From contig NW_026732264.1 in assembly GCF_028476545.1 (NCBI RefSeq), forward strand, positions 479,166 through 543,165: DNA of 64,000 nucleotides. The letters run 5' to 3'. Positions 1 through 11,396 of the stretch are shown here, piece by piece (the stretch's first letter is position 1; each line of letters begins with the position of its first letter). A program made the translations under genes and the position numbers. Below the pieces are notes generated by a model, which searched no databases, was not told the origin of the DNA, and was given only the letters and a program-made list of their open reading frames with translations. The DNA comes from Physella acuta. Taxonomy: Eukaryota; Mollusca; Gastropoda; Physidae.

Positions 1-59
1 CGCAAACTGATATTTGATAGTTAATGCGGCCCTTGGGCTGAAAAGTTTGGAGACCCCTG
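1..59 (+). mobile_element. hAT DNA transposon, 3' end only
   Basis: The last 59 bases of the element seen whole at 24417-25227. It ends in the inverted terminal repeat AGTTTGGAGACCCCTG, followed by the target duplication CTTTAAAT at 60-67. The 5' part lies outside the window. Confidence 0.85.
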
Positions 60-97
60 CTTTAAATAGAAATCCGTCTCATTTTCTAACACTGAAT

Positions 98-294
98 CAG
101 AGTCGTAGCGAGGAGGGGGGGGGGGGGCGGGAGGCGGACATATGTCCCCGGGCGCCGACCTTAAGGGGGGCGCTAAAATGGGTTGGAAAAACAAATTGAA
201 AGTTTGAGAGGGGAGGGGGTGCAAATGAAAAGTTGGAGGGGGGTGGAAACCGAAAGTTTGTTCCAGGGCGCCGTGAAGGGTCGCTACGCCTCTG
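98..294. mobile_element. hAT-type MITE, CAGAGGCGTAGCGA family
   Basis: Short non-autonomous element with termini CAGAGTCGTAGCGA and TCGCTACGCCTCTG. The 8-bp flanks CACTGAAT and CACTGATT match at 7 of 8 positions, as expected for a hAT target duplication. The interior is G-rich and non-coding. The same insertion occurs at 25266-25458, so it predates the block duplication. Confidence 0.8.
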
Positions 295-302
295 CACTGA
301 TT

Positions 303-1151
303 AGACTGAAACGATCGTTCTATTAGCCAGGTGACGGATGAGCTGATTTTAAGAATGTTTTTCTCGTGAGAGCCAACCACGGAGGTTAATAAGGGGCTGA
401 TCATTTTTTTTCTTAAAGGGGGCTTGTTTAGGATTGTATGCGAATATTCTAAGTCGTATGTGGTGACGATTTAAGACAAAAGAAATAATAAAAATAAAAT
501 ACTCAATGTTTTAAGAACTTAAATATTGAATTTTTTTTTTAAATTTATAATTTTTAACAATTTATAATTTATATATTTATGAATTTATAAAATGTATAAC
601 TATAATTTATAAAACTAGAACATAAAACAAATATAAAGGTTTTTCAAAATAATACGCTGCACTAAAAATATAAACGAATAAAACAAACATGCTTTATTTA
701 TTAAAAGCATTATAACACCCAAAGCTTTTACTAAAGATATTAAATGTCTTATGTTGTAGTGCATTAAAGCTTTCTATATAATTTTTTATAATATTTTTGT
801 GTACAATTCAAAATATTGACCTTACATAATCTACCACACGAGCATAACTCTCACTTCAAAAACCAGCCATTATCTCCCCCAAAATCTACGTAGTTATTCA
901 GACGACAGGATCAAATGAAAGCATGTTCCGCTATGTTGCTGCTACTTATTTCTTCCTCTGATCTTGTGGAGTGTTTGAGTTAGTGCACCGTGGCCAACAG
1001 ATGTCGACTCTACAGAGTTCAAGAGAAAAACCAAAGGCCATTCAAGTGAGAAATACAAAATCAGGGGCAGAGCTAGACACAAACCCCCCAATACACCGAC
1101 AAGAAATTATGGACCGCCAATTTTACTTTAAACATTATATAAAAATAAAAT

Positions 1152-1155
<4 letters not shown>
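303..1155. other. Intergenic, no gene seen
   Basis: AT-rich sequence with homopolymer runs and no supported exon. It is repeated almost unchanged at 25467-26317, which reflects block duplication rather than coding constraint. Confidence 0.6.

Positions 1156-1238
<83 letters not shown>
1156..1238. repeat. (TA)n microsatellite
   Basis: Uninterrupted TA dinucleotide tract of about 80 bp. The counterpart in block 2 (26318-26453) is about 50 bp longer. Confidence 0.95.
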
Positions 1239-1239
<1 letters not shown>

Positions 1240-2149
1240 GTTACACACGTAGTTCTTTTTGTTACACATATATATCAAGTGGTAAGTAAAATCTCATTTA
1301 GAAGTTACATTTTTATGGGTCATATTGTCGGGAGCCTATATGTTGGTCTCAAGGGCGGAGAAAAGCGATTTTAGTGCCACACATTATCAAATTCGTTTTT
1401 TTAAAGACACACAAATCTATATGCAACGTCCATTATATTTAAATGGACAGTCTTCAGCCAACGCCCAGTACAGCTTGTTCGACTTAAAAGGGCCCACCAT
1501 TTCGTATCTAGGCCCAACGAAAAGATGACCTATCCTCTCTAATCAAGGCTTATTAGAAGTAGAGGACCACGGATTCAAACCTAAGCCAATCAGGACCATT
1601 AACGGGAACCTATCATCTTGAGCATGGACACAAGAACCCACCATATTTATCTAAACACGCCTAGCAGTTAAGGGAGAAAGGGAGACCAACCGTCTAAAAC
1701 AACGTCCCATGAAAGGGCATACCGTCTCTTATAATCGTAGACTAAAAATAAAAAAGCCACTGCTATAACTATAATGTATTTTTACACACACGAACATTCA
1801 AATATTCAGAATGATTAAATTTTGAAATGAAAATGTTGACTATTTACGGTTGGGTTATGGGACCACTAGAATTCTCGACTATGTCGCCATTTGAATCTAC
1901 CCCCCTCCCCAATCCGTTCGAGGTGCGTGGTTCTGCGGTATCGTAGTTCCACCCCTGTGGCAAAGAGAATTTCTTTTTAACAACTACAAAGGGCAACTTA
2001 AAGTGATTTCGTATAAATGTTATATAAAGGAAAAAAAAAGCATTTTACGCCAGAGAGATTTTTTGTTATTTGATGGTAGTTGTACGTATACGTACTTGTT
2101 TCTCTAAATATCTAAATACATATACATAATTATAATTATATACATATAT
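1239..2149. other. Intergenic region upstream of LipA, no gene seen
   Basis: No splice-bounded coding sequence found. A box-B-like GGATTCAAACC near 1572 hints at an eroded tRNA-derived SINE but no matching box A is convincing. Confidence 0.5.
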
Positions 2150-2156
2150 ATATAGG

Positions 2157-2238
<82 letters not shown>
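2150..2238. repeat. (TA)n microsatellite beside LipA core promoter
   Basis: About 90 bp of TA repeats ending about 13 bp before the likely TATA box of LipA. The same arrangement is seen before LipA' with a longer tract. Confidence 0.92.
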
Positions 2239-2240
<2 letters not shown>

Positions 2241-2251
2241 CTATATAATGC

Positions 2252-2258
2252 TATAAAA
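2252..2258 (+). promoter_or_regulatory. Putative TATA box of LipA
   Basis: TATAAAA lies 50 bp upstream of the chosen start codon at 2308, with a second TATATAA at about 2242. The spacing would give a 5' untranslated leader of about 20-30 nt. LipA' has the identical motif, and both LipB genes have TATATAAAGG at a similar distance. Transcription start is inferred, not shown. Confidence 0.55.
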
Positions 2259-2307
2259 TGAGATTTGTACTGTTTAATACTCTAGGAGAGAGAGCAAGAT
2301 TTAAAAA

Positions 2308-5300
2308 ATGCAGTCGAGTTTGTTTTGTGTACTTCTAAACATCTTAGTGATTACAGCCCAGAATAGTTTGTTCAGTAAGTTTTAAAAGTTTGATTTTTTT
2401 TGTTGCATACATTTGTTCAGTAAGTTTTAAACGTTTGATTTATTTATTACATACATTTGTTCGGTAAGTTTTAAAAGTTTGATTTTATTGTTACATATAT
2501 TTGTTCAGTAAGTTTTGAAATTTTTATTTTTTTGTTACATTTGTTCAGTAAGTTGTCTAAGTTTGATTTTATTGTTTCTAACATTTGTTCATTAAGTTTT
2601 GAAATTTTGGTTTTATTGTTACATATATTTGTTAAGTAAGTTTTAAAAGTTTGGTGTTTGATTTTTTGTTAGCAGATACGTTTGCAATAATTATTTTTAC
2701 ACTATCGCCTGAAAATAAAAACAGCAAAAAAATTGATTTTAGATCAAGTTCATAAAACAATGTCTGGAAATTTTTTTTGCTCTGTGTAAAGATCGCTTTC
2801 AACGGTTTGAATTGTATTAGCACATGGTCACCACTATATACTGAAAGTTATTACAACAAAAAATATTTTAAAATTATGGAAGCTTTGGACCAGGTTTCTA
2901 TTTTTGACGTTTGAAAATTGTATTAAATTGTTCTGTGTTTTACATTTAAAAAAAAATCATCTAGTCCTACGCCTATCTGACTCCAATAATAGCAGCAAAA
3001 ACTATAGTTAGACTGCGCTAATCCATTGCTTCCTCTCTAGGTTATTCACATGTATTGCTTAGTTATGCGAGCAAGCATAAATCGTGCACCGGAATTATCT
3101 TCACGTCAAACCAAACAGTAGCTGTTTCTGTCCTGACCAGATTATACCCTAAATAAAATATGTAATCCTCAGACGTTTGCCATGGTGACCTGGGATGCTT
3201 CTCTATTCTCGCACCTTTTGGCTTCACCCTAGAGAGACCCCTGGCTCTCCTGCCACAGTCACCTGATACGATCAAGTAAGATAGTATTTTTTTCCTTGTC
3301 CCTTACATATTCCCACATTCAAGCTATTTAATAATTCAATTTCATCCTATAACTTTTTGCGTATAATAATTTTGACATGTATTTAAACCAGGGTTATATT
3401 AATGCTATAAGTACACCTTTTGATGCATTAATATATGGATACGCCTGCTAGCTATTGCTTGAATGTGTTGATTTCTGCTTAAAAATAAACTCCGACAGAA
3501 CTATTTTAAAACTTTTTACAGTATTCTGTAATATTTATCTCGATTTCAATATTTGATAGATTTACGATGTATGCATTCTTTGAATTACAATTACATATCT
3601 AAACCGTTTTTTTTTAACGAATTTGTACTTTGCTACACCCTTAATTCTTCACCGCACCCAATATTTCCCCAGCACCCTAACATATTGACCCCCCCCTAAC
3701 ATTTCCCCAGCACCCTGTTCAAGCTGTACACCCGAGCCCAACCGGCAACTCCACTAGACCTGCCAGCCACACAAGTCAAGACAAGCCTCACCACCATCTG
3801 GCCAGGTTTTGTCTCACGACCGACCAAAATTATTGTACACGGATTTTTGGACTCAGTCGACCTAACAAGCTGGGGAAAGGTTATTTGAAAATACGGTTAA
3901 AATTTGAATGTAAAAATTGGAAATATTCATTTAATACGCATTAAAATGTAATGTTTTTCGAATTAAATGTTTCCAAACTCAATGAAGTTCAAATTATCTG
4001 GTAAGTGGGTTTTAGAAGATATTTTCGTATACGGGTAAATTAAATAAGGCGGAAGTCACTCGCGGACAGTTGTCACTCCCTTGTTAAAGAGGGTGGAGCT
4101 ACTACTAATGTCTCTGAAGCCTCTCTCATTTCTTTTCAATTTTTTTTTTTTTTTTTAATTTGCAATTAAAACAAGTACATCAACATAAAAAATTTTAACA
4201 TATTGTTTACCGGTGCATCAAACCAGAACTCGAACAAAATGTTATATTCTTGAATGTCATTGATGAACATGTTTTTTTTCCTTAATATATGTCTGCATCG
4301 TTATATTCTGAAGGATACTGCAAATTTTAATAAGATAACTTTTTATTTCCAATAATTGTAACTATGTATCCACTGTGTCATTTCAGTTTTGATTAATATG
4401 TCTTATATTTTTAAATAACTTTTTATCCATTTATCTCTCAAGTTGTTTCAATTATCTCCCCTATTGTTTTTTAATCTCCCCTGTTTCAGTTATCTCCTCT
4501 GTTGTTTGAATGATCTCCCTCTGTTGTTTCAGCAAATGAAGGACGAGCTGTTGAAACAGGGAGACTACAACGTCATCCTTGTGGACTGGTCAGGCGGCAA
4601 CAAGCTGCCCTACACCCAGGCCACAGCCAATACAAGAGTCGTAGGGGCTCAGATAGCTCAACTCATCAACCAGATTATTGTAAGTTTAAAGTTTCCCTTT
4701 CAAACCTGACGGTCTATGGGGCAAGTAAAGTAGAGTTCACTTGTTTCTGTGACCTCGGCATATGAAGAGATAGTGTGGTCAGCAATATTCCCAGCCGCTG
4801 TAAGTTTAAACTGATTGTTAATTCCTTTGTTCGAACCGAGATCAACAGCCGGGATAGGCCATGCAAGTTTTCAGCTGAGGCCTATAATGTAGTTAATTAC
4901 CTGCAAAAGTGAGAAACTTGCAATGTGTTAGGGTATAAACCTCGTGATTTTAAGAGAAAAATCTGAATCTCTTGAGCAAACTAGAGTTAGGTAATCTATA
5001 TTACTAATTCGGTTATTTAATTAAGACTCTCAGTATCTGTATGTTTAAAAAATATGGATTCCGGCCACAATTTAAATTTCAGGCCATTAAATCTGTTGCA
5101 CTTTTTGCAAATAAAAGGCTACAAATTATGCAAACATCAAAATGAAATGCTTCATAAAATATGAAACACGATTAATTCTGTTGTGCGACTATGTTACTTG
5201 TAGGTTCAGTAAAATTGAAGCTACTACTTTTCGTACATTTGAAACTTACGTTGTTGGTTTTTATCAATTGTGTTTATCACGTGACAGGCTACTGTCAATA

Positions 5301-8300
5301 CACCAGCCAAAGACTTCCACGTCATCGGTCATAGTCTGGGTTCTCACATCTCTGGGTACGCTGGGGAGAGGGTGCCAGGCTTGGGGAGGATTACAGGTAG
5401 GTTGGTGGGTGGGGAGGTTTACAAGTAGGTTGTGGGGAGGGTCACAGGTAGGTTGTGGGTGGGGAGGTTTACAGGTAGGTTGGTGAGTGGGGAGGTTTAC
5501 AGGTAAGGTGGTAGGTGGGGAGGTTTACATGTTGGTTGGTGAGTGGGGAGGTTTATAAGTAGGTTGGTGAGTGGGGAGGTTTACAGGTAGGTTGGTGAGT
5601 GGTTTACAGGTAGGTTGGTGAGTGGGGAGGATTACAGGTAGGTTGGTGAGTAGGGAGGATTACAGGTAGGTTGGTGAGTGGAGAGGTTTACAGGTAGGTT
5701 GGTGAGTGGATTACAGGTAGGTTGTTGAGTGGGGAGAGTTACAGGTAGGTTGGTGAGTGGGGAGGTTTACAGGCAGGTTGGTGAGTGGGGAGAGTTACAG
5801 GTAGGTTGGTGAGAATGGTGTATATAAACCTGTTTTAACCCTTCTTACTTGTTGTTTTAGTTTGTTGATAGAAAAACGTGCATGAACATTTGTTTGATGT
5901 TTTATGATGATTACAAATTCCTAGAATGTGAATGATGTTATTTATTATACATTCCCATCGTCATATAGGCCAATATCAAAATGTGTATGTAACTAACACA
6001 TTTATAGATTCTTTGCTGTTTGTTTTTTTGTGTTTAGGTAAAATGCACTGTCAAAGATATTAAAATTGTATTAGAGACTGTAGAAGTTGGGTCATAAATA
6101 CCCTGAATTAGCTACCACTCACACCACATGAGAACCACTGTTCTCCATTCCATAGGTCTGGACCCCGCCGGCCCATTTTTTGAGAACACCCCAATTAGCG
6201 TTAGACTCGACCCCACTGACGCCTTGTTTGTTGACGCCATCCACACTGACGCGGGGACTCTTCTCACAGCTAGTAGGTGAATTGGTTCAAAATAAGTCGT
6301 TACTTTAAAAAGATAGTTCATCATTTCTAAATACAATAATACGTCAATTGCATATGATATAAACTTTCTTCAGCTTACAAGGATAAATTTACTATACAAG
6401 ATACGTAGGCTACCTGAAATATGAAGACTGAAATATGAAAGCAAATATTTTTCAAAGTAAATTGTACTAAATATTTGATCTATAAGAAAAAACGATAACA
6501 GTAAAATAGAAGTTTAAGCAAATGAATGTATAAACAGTACTACTTAGCGCCATGCCTCAACCCTCAACACATTCTATTCATATATCTTATCAAACCATTT
6601 CAAACCTGTACCCTAGTTACAGTATAGCACACCAATATTAATACTAACTGTATATCTTTCAAGAAGACTTACCACATTACAAAATCACAAGTATAAGTTT
6701 GTAATCTATTTAATTTTACGTATCCTAAAAACAGAATTATTGTACAATTACAATTTATTTATGTACTATGTAAAATCACGAAACATGGGTTTTTTTGAAA
6801 AATCATTTACTAATGACGACCTTTCTTGTACAGATCTGGGCATCATACAGGCTGTAGGTCACGTTGACTTTTACCCTAACGCTGGACATAAACAGCCTGG
6901 GTGTATCAAGTCTCCTATTACATCCATTGAGCAGTGGGGGCTTATTGATGGTAGGTGTTGTGGTAGTGGGGGCTTATTGATGGTAGGTGTTGTGGTAGTG
7001 GGGGCTTATTGATGGTAGGTGTTGTAGTAGGGGGGGGGGGGCTTATTGATGGTAGGTGTTGTGGTATTGAGGGCTTATTGATGGTAGATATTGTGTAGGC
7101 TTGTTGATGGTAGATATTGTGGAGGCTTATTGATGGTAGGTGTTGTGGTATTGGGGGCTTATTGATGGTAGGTGTTGTGTAGGCTTATTGATGGTTTGTG
7201 ATGTGGTATTGGGGGCTTATTGTTGGTAGGTGTTGTGGGGTCTTATTGATGGTAGGTGTTGTGGGGTCTTATTGATGGTAGGTGTTGTGGGGTCTTATTG
7301 ATGGTAGGTGTTGTGGGGCTTATTGATGGTAGGTGTTGCGGGGGCTTATTGATGGTAGGTGTTGTGGGGTCTTATTGATGGTAGGTGTTGTGGGGTCTTA
7401 TTGATGGTAGGTGTTGTGGGGTCTTATTGATGGTAGGTGTTGTGGGGCTTATTGATGGTAGGTGTTGCGGGGGCTTATTGATGGTAGGTGTTGTGGGGTC
7501 TTATTGATGGTAGGTGTTGTGGGGTCTTATTGATGGTAGGTATTGTGGGGGCTTATTGATAATAGGTGTTGGGATAGTGGGGGCTTATTGATGGTAGGTG
7601 TTGAAGGGGCTTATTGATGGTAGGTGTTGTGGGGGCTTATTGATGGTAGGTGTTGTGGGGGCTTATTGATGGTAGGTGTTGTGGAGGCTTATTTATGGTA
7701 GGTGATGTGGGGTCTAATTGATGGTAGGTGTTGTGGGGGCTTATTGATGGTAGGTGTTGTGGGGCTTATTGATGATAGGTGTTGTGGTAATGTCATGTCA
7801 TGTTTGCCTGTCGTCCCTACTGGGACATAGGCCGCTGACAAGAGCTTTCCAGGCGTCTCTGTCCAGGGCTAGTCTCTCCGACTGTCCCCAGGTGTATCCA
7901 ATCTTCTTGGTGTCTTCTTCCAGGTCACGTCTCCAGGTCTTTCTTGGTCTGCCTCTCTTCCTCCTGCCTTGTGGATTCCAGGTGAGGGCCTGTCTTGTTA
8001 TGCTGGATACAGGCTTCCTGAGTGTGTGGCCAATCCATTTCCATTTTCTCTGGAGGATCTCTACTTCAACTGGCAGTTGATTTGTCCGTTGCCATAGAAC
8101 ATCATTTCTGATGGTTTTAGGCCAGCGAATTCGCAGGATCTTTCTGAGGCATGCGTTTATAAATGATTGTATTTTCTTCTTATTTATAGCAGTTATTCTC
8201 CACGTCTCGGCTCCATAGAGTAAAACAGGTTTTACTAGTGTGTTGAAGATCCTGATTTTTATTCCAAGGGTTAAATCTCCCGAACCCCAAACATTTTTTA

Positions 8301-9217
8301 GTTGGTTGAAGACTGCTCTTGCCTTACCCGTCCTTATTTTTATGTCTGCTTCTGTCCCACCCTGCTTATCAACAATACTTCCAAGATAGGTGAATCTATC
8401 CACTTCTTCTAGGGCTTCTTCTGCCAGTGTTATAGGGTTGTTGTTTGATGGTAGGTGTTGTAGGGGCTTATTGATGGTAGGTGTTGTGGGGGCTTATTGA
8501 TGGTAGGTGTTGTAGGGGCTTATTGATGGTAGGTGTTGTAGGGGCTTATTGATGGTAGGTGTTGTGGGGGCTTATTGATGGTAGGTGTTGTGGGGGCTTA
8601 TTGATGGTAGGTGTTGTGGGGGCTTATTGATGGTAGGTGTTGTAGGGGCTTATTGATGGTAGGTGTTGTGGGGGCTTATTGATGGTAGGTGTTGTGGGGG
8701 CTTATTGATGGTAGGTGTTGTGGGGGCTTATTGATGGTAGGTGTTGTGGGGTCTTATTGATGGTAGGTGTTGTGGGGGCTTATTGATGGTAGGTGTTGTG
8801 ATAGTGGAGGCTTATTTATCGTAGGTGTTGTGGGTTTTTTTTTATGGTAGTTGTTGTGGGAACTTAATATGGTAGGTGTTGTGGGGGCTTTTTGATGGGC
8901 TTTTTGGTGGTAGGTGTTGTGTTATTGGGGGTTTATCGGTGGTAAGTGATGTGACGTTCCTGTCTTATTTACATTTTAGGTGCAGTTGATTTAGTCATCT
9001 GTAACCACATGCGGGCCATCAGGCTGTTTACAGAGAGCATCAACTCCGTCTGTAGCTTCAAGAGTTATCCCTGTGTTAGTGAGATCGCCTACTTGGTGAG
9101 TACTAGGATTATAGTGCTGGGTTTTGTTATGTTGGATAGAATTTACTTCTTTATAAACTAAAATAAATCGCATATTATATGTTAATATTAATATATGTAT
9201 ATATGTATATGTATATG

Positions 9218-9296
<79 letters not shown>

Positions 9297-10200
9297 ATTT
9301 ATAGACACACATACATGGCCAAATAAAATGTCGTGACACCCGTGTGTGAAACGGTGTGGTTGGGAAGTAGAGTATACGATAACAAAACAATCAGCCTCGA
9401 GTTCGATTATGGTTTTCGAGTCCTTAAAATATACCTGAACCCCCTTGACTAGTGCTCAAACAAAGGCTACTGCGCATGTGTACGGTTAAGCTGTGGCATT
9501 ACAGATTACAGCCAGTGAAACAGATGAACCTGTGCTTCATCTGCCTATTGACCTTTGACCATTTTACTTTACTTATACTTATATAGTTAAGCACTGTGTT
9601 TTTCTCGTGGTATGATTTGTTAATTGTGTGTTGTTATTTGTAAGAATGAAGATATGTGTGATTAGGTTAAATTTACAATGCAATAAAGAAGTTCTATACT
9701 TCAAATATTTAAAAGATTGCTGTAACCAATTAACTTTACTCCCTAAAGTCGTGGCACAAATGTGGACAGGTTGTGTTAAATTTACCATTAAATAATTAAC
9801 TGTATAGTAAAAATTGATAAAATCAACCTCTCTCCCTAGTTAGGATTTTGTTACAAATGTGGTCTTGTTATGCTAAAATGTACTCTTAAATAATTAAACT
9901 GTCATTAAATTAAATAATTAATCTCTATAGTTAAAATGTTTACAGCGATACATCAACTTTCCCTCCCTAGTTCGGCTTTTGCTACAAGTGTGGAACGGTT
10001 GTGTTAAAATTTACCATTAAATAATTAATCTCTATAGTTAAAATGTTTACAACGATACATCAACTTTCCCTCCTTAGTTTGGCTTTTGTTACAAGTGTGG
10101 AACGGTTGGTTGCGCCTACGAAGGTTTCTGGGCTACTCCAAAACCTTCTGGAACATTTTACATGAAGACTGCTGGAACTCCGCCATTTTGTTTGGTTTAG
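2308..10200 (+). CDS. Secreted pancreatic-lipase-family lipase, LipA (9 exons)
   Basis: Exons by GT-AG boundaries: 2308-2374, 3173-3275, 3711-3879, 4533-4679, 5288-5396, 6156-6272, 6834-6950, 8980-9095, 10078-10200. They total 1068 nt and stay in frame, giving 355 residues. A hydrophobic signal peptide (about 1-18) points to secretion. The alpha/beta-hydrolase triad is Ser178 in GHSLG (exon 5), Asp201 in GLDPAGP (exon 6) and His286 in CNH (exon 8). Flanking motifs VDW, RVVGAQ and VGH.DF.PN match animal pancreatic, hepatic and PLA1-type lipases. Length and the absence of a PLAT domain suggest a single-domain lipase with a short cysteine-rich C-terminal end; likely substrates are acylglycerols or phospholipids in the gut, by inference. 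Introns 1, 4 (in paralogues), 5, 7 and 8 hold repeats spanning splice sites. Near-identical to LipA'. Confidence 0.88.
2365..2650 (+). repeat. Exon 1 donor-spanning tandem repeat (LipA intron 1)
   Basis: About seven units of 40-50 bp, each containing TTTGTTCAGTAAGTTTT. The first copy is the real exon 1 end (TTCA) plus its GTAAGT donor; later copies repeat both. It is followed by ordinary intron sequence. The same array is at 27595-27880. Confidence 0.82.
4430..4532 (+). repeat. Short CT-rich repeats before exon 4 acceptor
   Basis: Degenerate units resembling TGTTTCAATTATCTCCCCT, about 20-22 bp, run up to the exon 4 acceptor, itself TGTTTCAG. Some copies end in a TTTCAG decoy acceptor. Longer versions occur before exon 4 of both LipB genes. 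Confidence 0.65.
4712..4865 (-). mobile_element. SINE-like repeat in LipA intron 4
   Basis: Shares the core GTGGTCAGCA..CCCAGCCGC with copies at 57355-57550 and, in reverse, 48975-49091. It lies in the same intron of LipA' (30208-30360). Probably a dispersed short retroposon; family name and exact ends not determined. Confidence 0.5.
5382..5812 (+). repeat. Exon 5 donor-spanning minisatellite (LipA intron 5)
   Basis: About 15 units of about 28-31 bp with consensus GTAGGTTGGTGAGTGGGGAG followed by GTTTACAG. The first unit boundary is the true exon 5 end (GGGGAGGATTACAG then GTAGG), so nearly every unit carries both an ACAG acceptor-like end and a GTAGGT donor. Confidence 0.9.
6936..8950 (+). 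repeat. Exon 7 donor-spanning minisatellite (LipA intron 7)
   Basis: Dozens of units of about 25 bp, consensus GTAGGTGTTGTGGGG plus CTTATTGATG. The real exon 7 ends in GGGGGCTTATTGATG followed by GTAGGTG, and each unit repeats that junction. The array is interrupted by a LINE fragment at 7785-8447 and resumes after it. Confidence 0.92.
7785..8447 (-). mobile_element. Non-LTR retrotransposon (RTE-like LINE), 3' fragment
   Basis: The minus strand encodes about 200 residues (8403-7798) of the C-terminal part of a LINE reverse transcriptase. Recognisable motifs are [51 protein letters not shown] and the end [16 protein letters not shown]. These match the RT thumb and C-terminal extension of RTE-type LINEs found in many animals. 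The element is 5'-truncated, as usual for LINE copies, and ends in a TGACATGACAT-like 3' tail. It lies inside the intron 7 minisatellite and is shared with block 2, so it predates the duplication. Clade assignment is from memory of family motifs. Confidence 0.78.
9181..9290. repeat. (TA)n microsatellite in LipA intron 8
   Basis: TA-rich tract with TATG interruptions. The block 2 counterpart is longer and has an added (TG)n stretch. Confidence 0.9.
9738..10108 (+). repeat. Exon 9 acceptor-spanning repeat (LipA intron 8)
   Basis: Four progressively better units of about 107-118 bp. Each pairs TTTCCCTCCCTAG with a copy of the first 30 nt of exon 9 (TTCGGCTTTTGCTACAAG..). The last unit is the real exon 9. 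LipA' has seven good units plus one degenerate one. Confidence 0.88.
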
Positions 10201-10320
10201 TAGCCGTCAGGTTACGATTGTTTAGATAAATGTAACATCACTTGTTATGTTTTGTGTGTAAAATATTGTGTCATTAGATTTTATATTTAGAAACATTTGG
10301 TTGAAAACCCCCAATAAGTC

Positions 10321-10326
10321 AATAAA
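10321..10326 (+). terminator. Polyadenylation signal of LipA
   Basis: AATAAA 121 bp past the stop codon; conserved in LipA' at 36243-36248. Confidence 0.55.
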
Positions 10327-11396
10327 CCTTAATATACATATAATATAAAAATAAAAACAACAATTACATCCCTTGCACAAAGGATCGAGCAAACAAAAAT
10401 AATATTGGCCGGGTTCTAATAGGAAATTCACAAAGTTAGTTTAAACTGATAGACTGGCCAGATTTTTCAACATGTAACAAGTCAAATCATTGGGACGTCA
10501 AATGTAAATTACAACAAGAACGCATATCAACAGAATAAACTCTATAATAGTCAGTGATTCTTTCAGACTTTTTTCTCCGAGTGAGTTGGGGGGGGGGGGG
10601 GCTCTTGATAGTATTGTTTGGGGGGGGGGGCGGACTCTGGTAAAAGTATTTATTTTCTATATAAATTCTATTTTGTTCGGGTAGGGCGGTAGACTTTCTT
10701 CCGGGGTGGGGGGTGAGAATAATTGTTTCCATCATGAGAAGTGGGGATTGGTTAACAAATTGCATAAGTGAAACCTCAAAAGTTATCTCAAAGATGAAGT
10801 AAGAGAATCACATATTTCACTTCTTGGAATCTCATTTTCGCTACTCTAAATCAAATGCAAAACAATAAATTTGTATTCTGAATTGATGTGTTTATTTGTA
10901 CAGTTAGCAATAAACAATTTCTTTCTAAATGTGAAAGCTGTGTTTATCTTTGTTGATTTTTTAAAATACACTTTCTAATCGGGCAAATTTAATTATTAGT
11001 GCAGTTTTAACGAACAGGTTACTCAAATCTCTTAAAGAAATTACTTTTAAAATGATGTTTTCTTTTGTTGTTTTTTTACATTCTCTCGACCATACAGAGA
11101 CAGTAAATTTGTTTATAAAAACTGTAGTAATATTATTAATCATCACTCACCCTATAGAAGTAAATGCATTAAATGAATGTATAAGCCATTGATCACAAAC
11201 AACCTCATGTTTCATCACACTGAGCAGCTGTTACAAACAATGCATGATGACCTGTAAAAGTTCTACAATTTAGAACTTGGTACATGAAACCTGAACTATC
11301 GAAAACAAAAACAAATGAACTTTACCATATTCGCATATCTTTGACGATATTAAGATTTTCACCAATACCTATCTCTGTTCACATACGTATTTATTC
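10327..11396. other. Intergenic LipA to GPCR, first part; no gene seen
   Basis: AT-rich spacer with one truncated G-rich hAT-type MITE at 10552-10718. It contains the empty target site (near 10336-10345) of the Helitron-like insertion found in block 2. Confidence 0.55.
10552..10718 (+). mobile_element. hAT-type MITE, CAGTGTTTCTTCCAG family, 3'-truncated
   Basis: Starts CAGTGATTCTTTCAGAC and shares the G-run interior and TTTTCTATATAAATTCTATT segment with the complete copy at 11443-11673. The right terminus is missing. Block 2 keeps a different remnant at the same site: right end only, about 36894-36918. Confidence 0.65.

Noticed and set aside
1530-1640. Possible tRNA or SINE with box-B-like GGATTCAAACC
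   Set aside because: No matching box A at the right distance and no stem pairing.
5142-5486. 114-residue frame over exon 5 of LipA
   Set aside because: Wrong frame for the lipase exon and extends into the intron minisatellite; exon boundaries give a better explanation.
7754-8080. + strand frame across the LINE fragment
   Set aside because: Antisense shadow of the RTE-like reverse transcriptase frame, which has the recognisable motifs.
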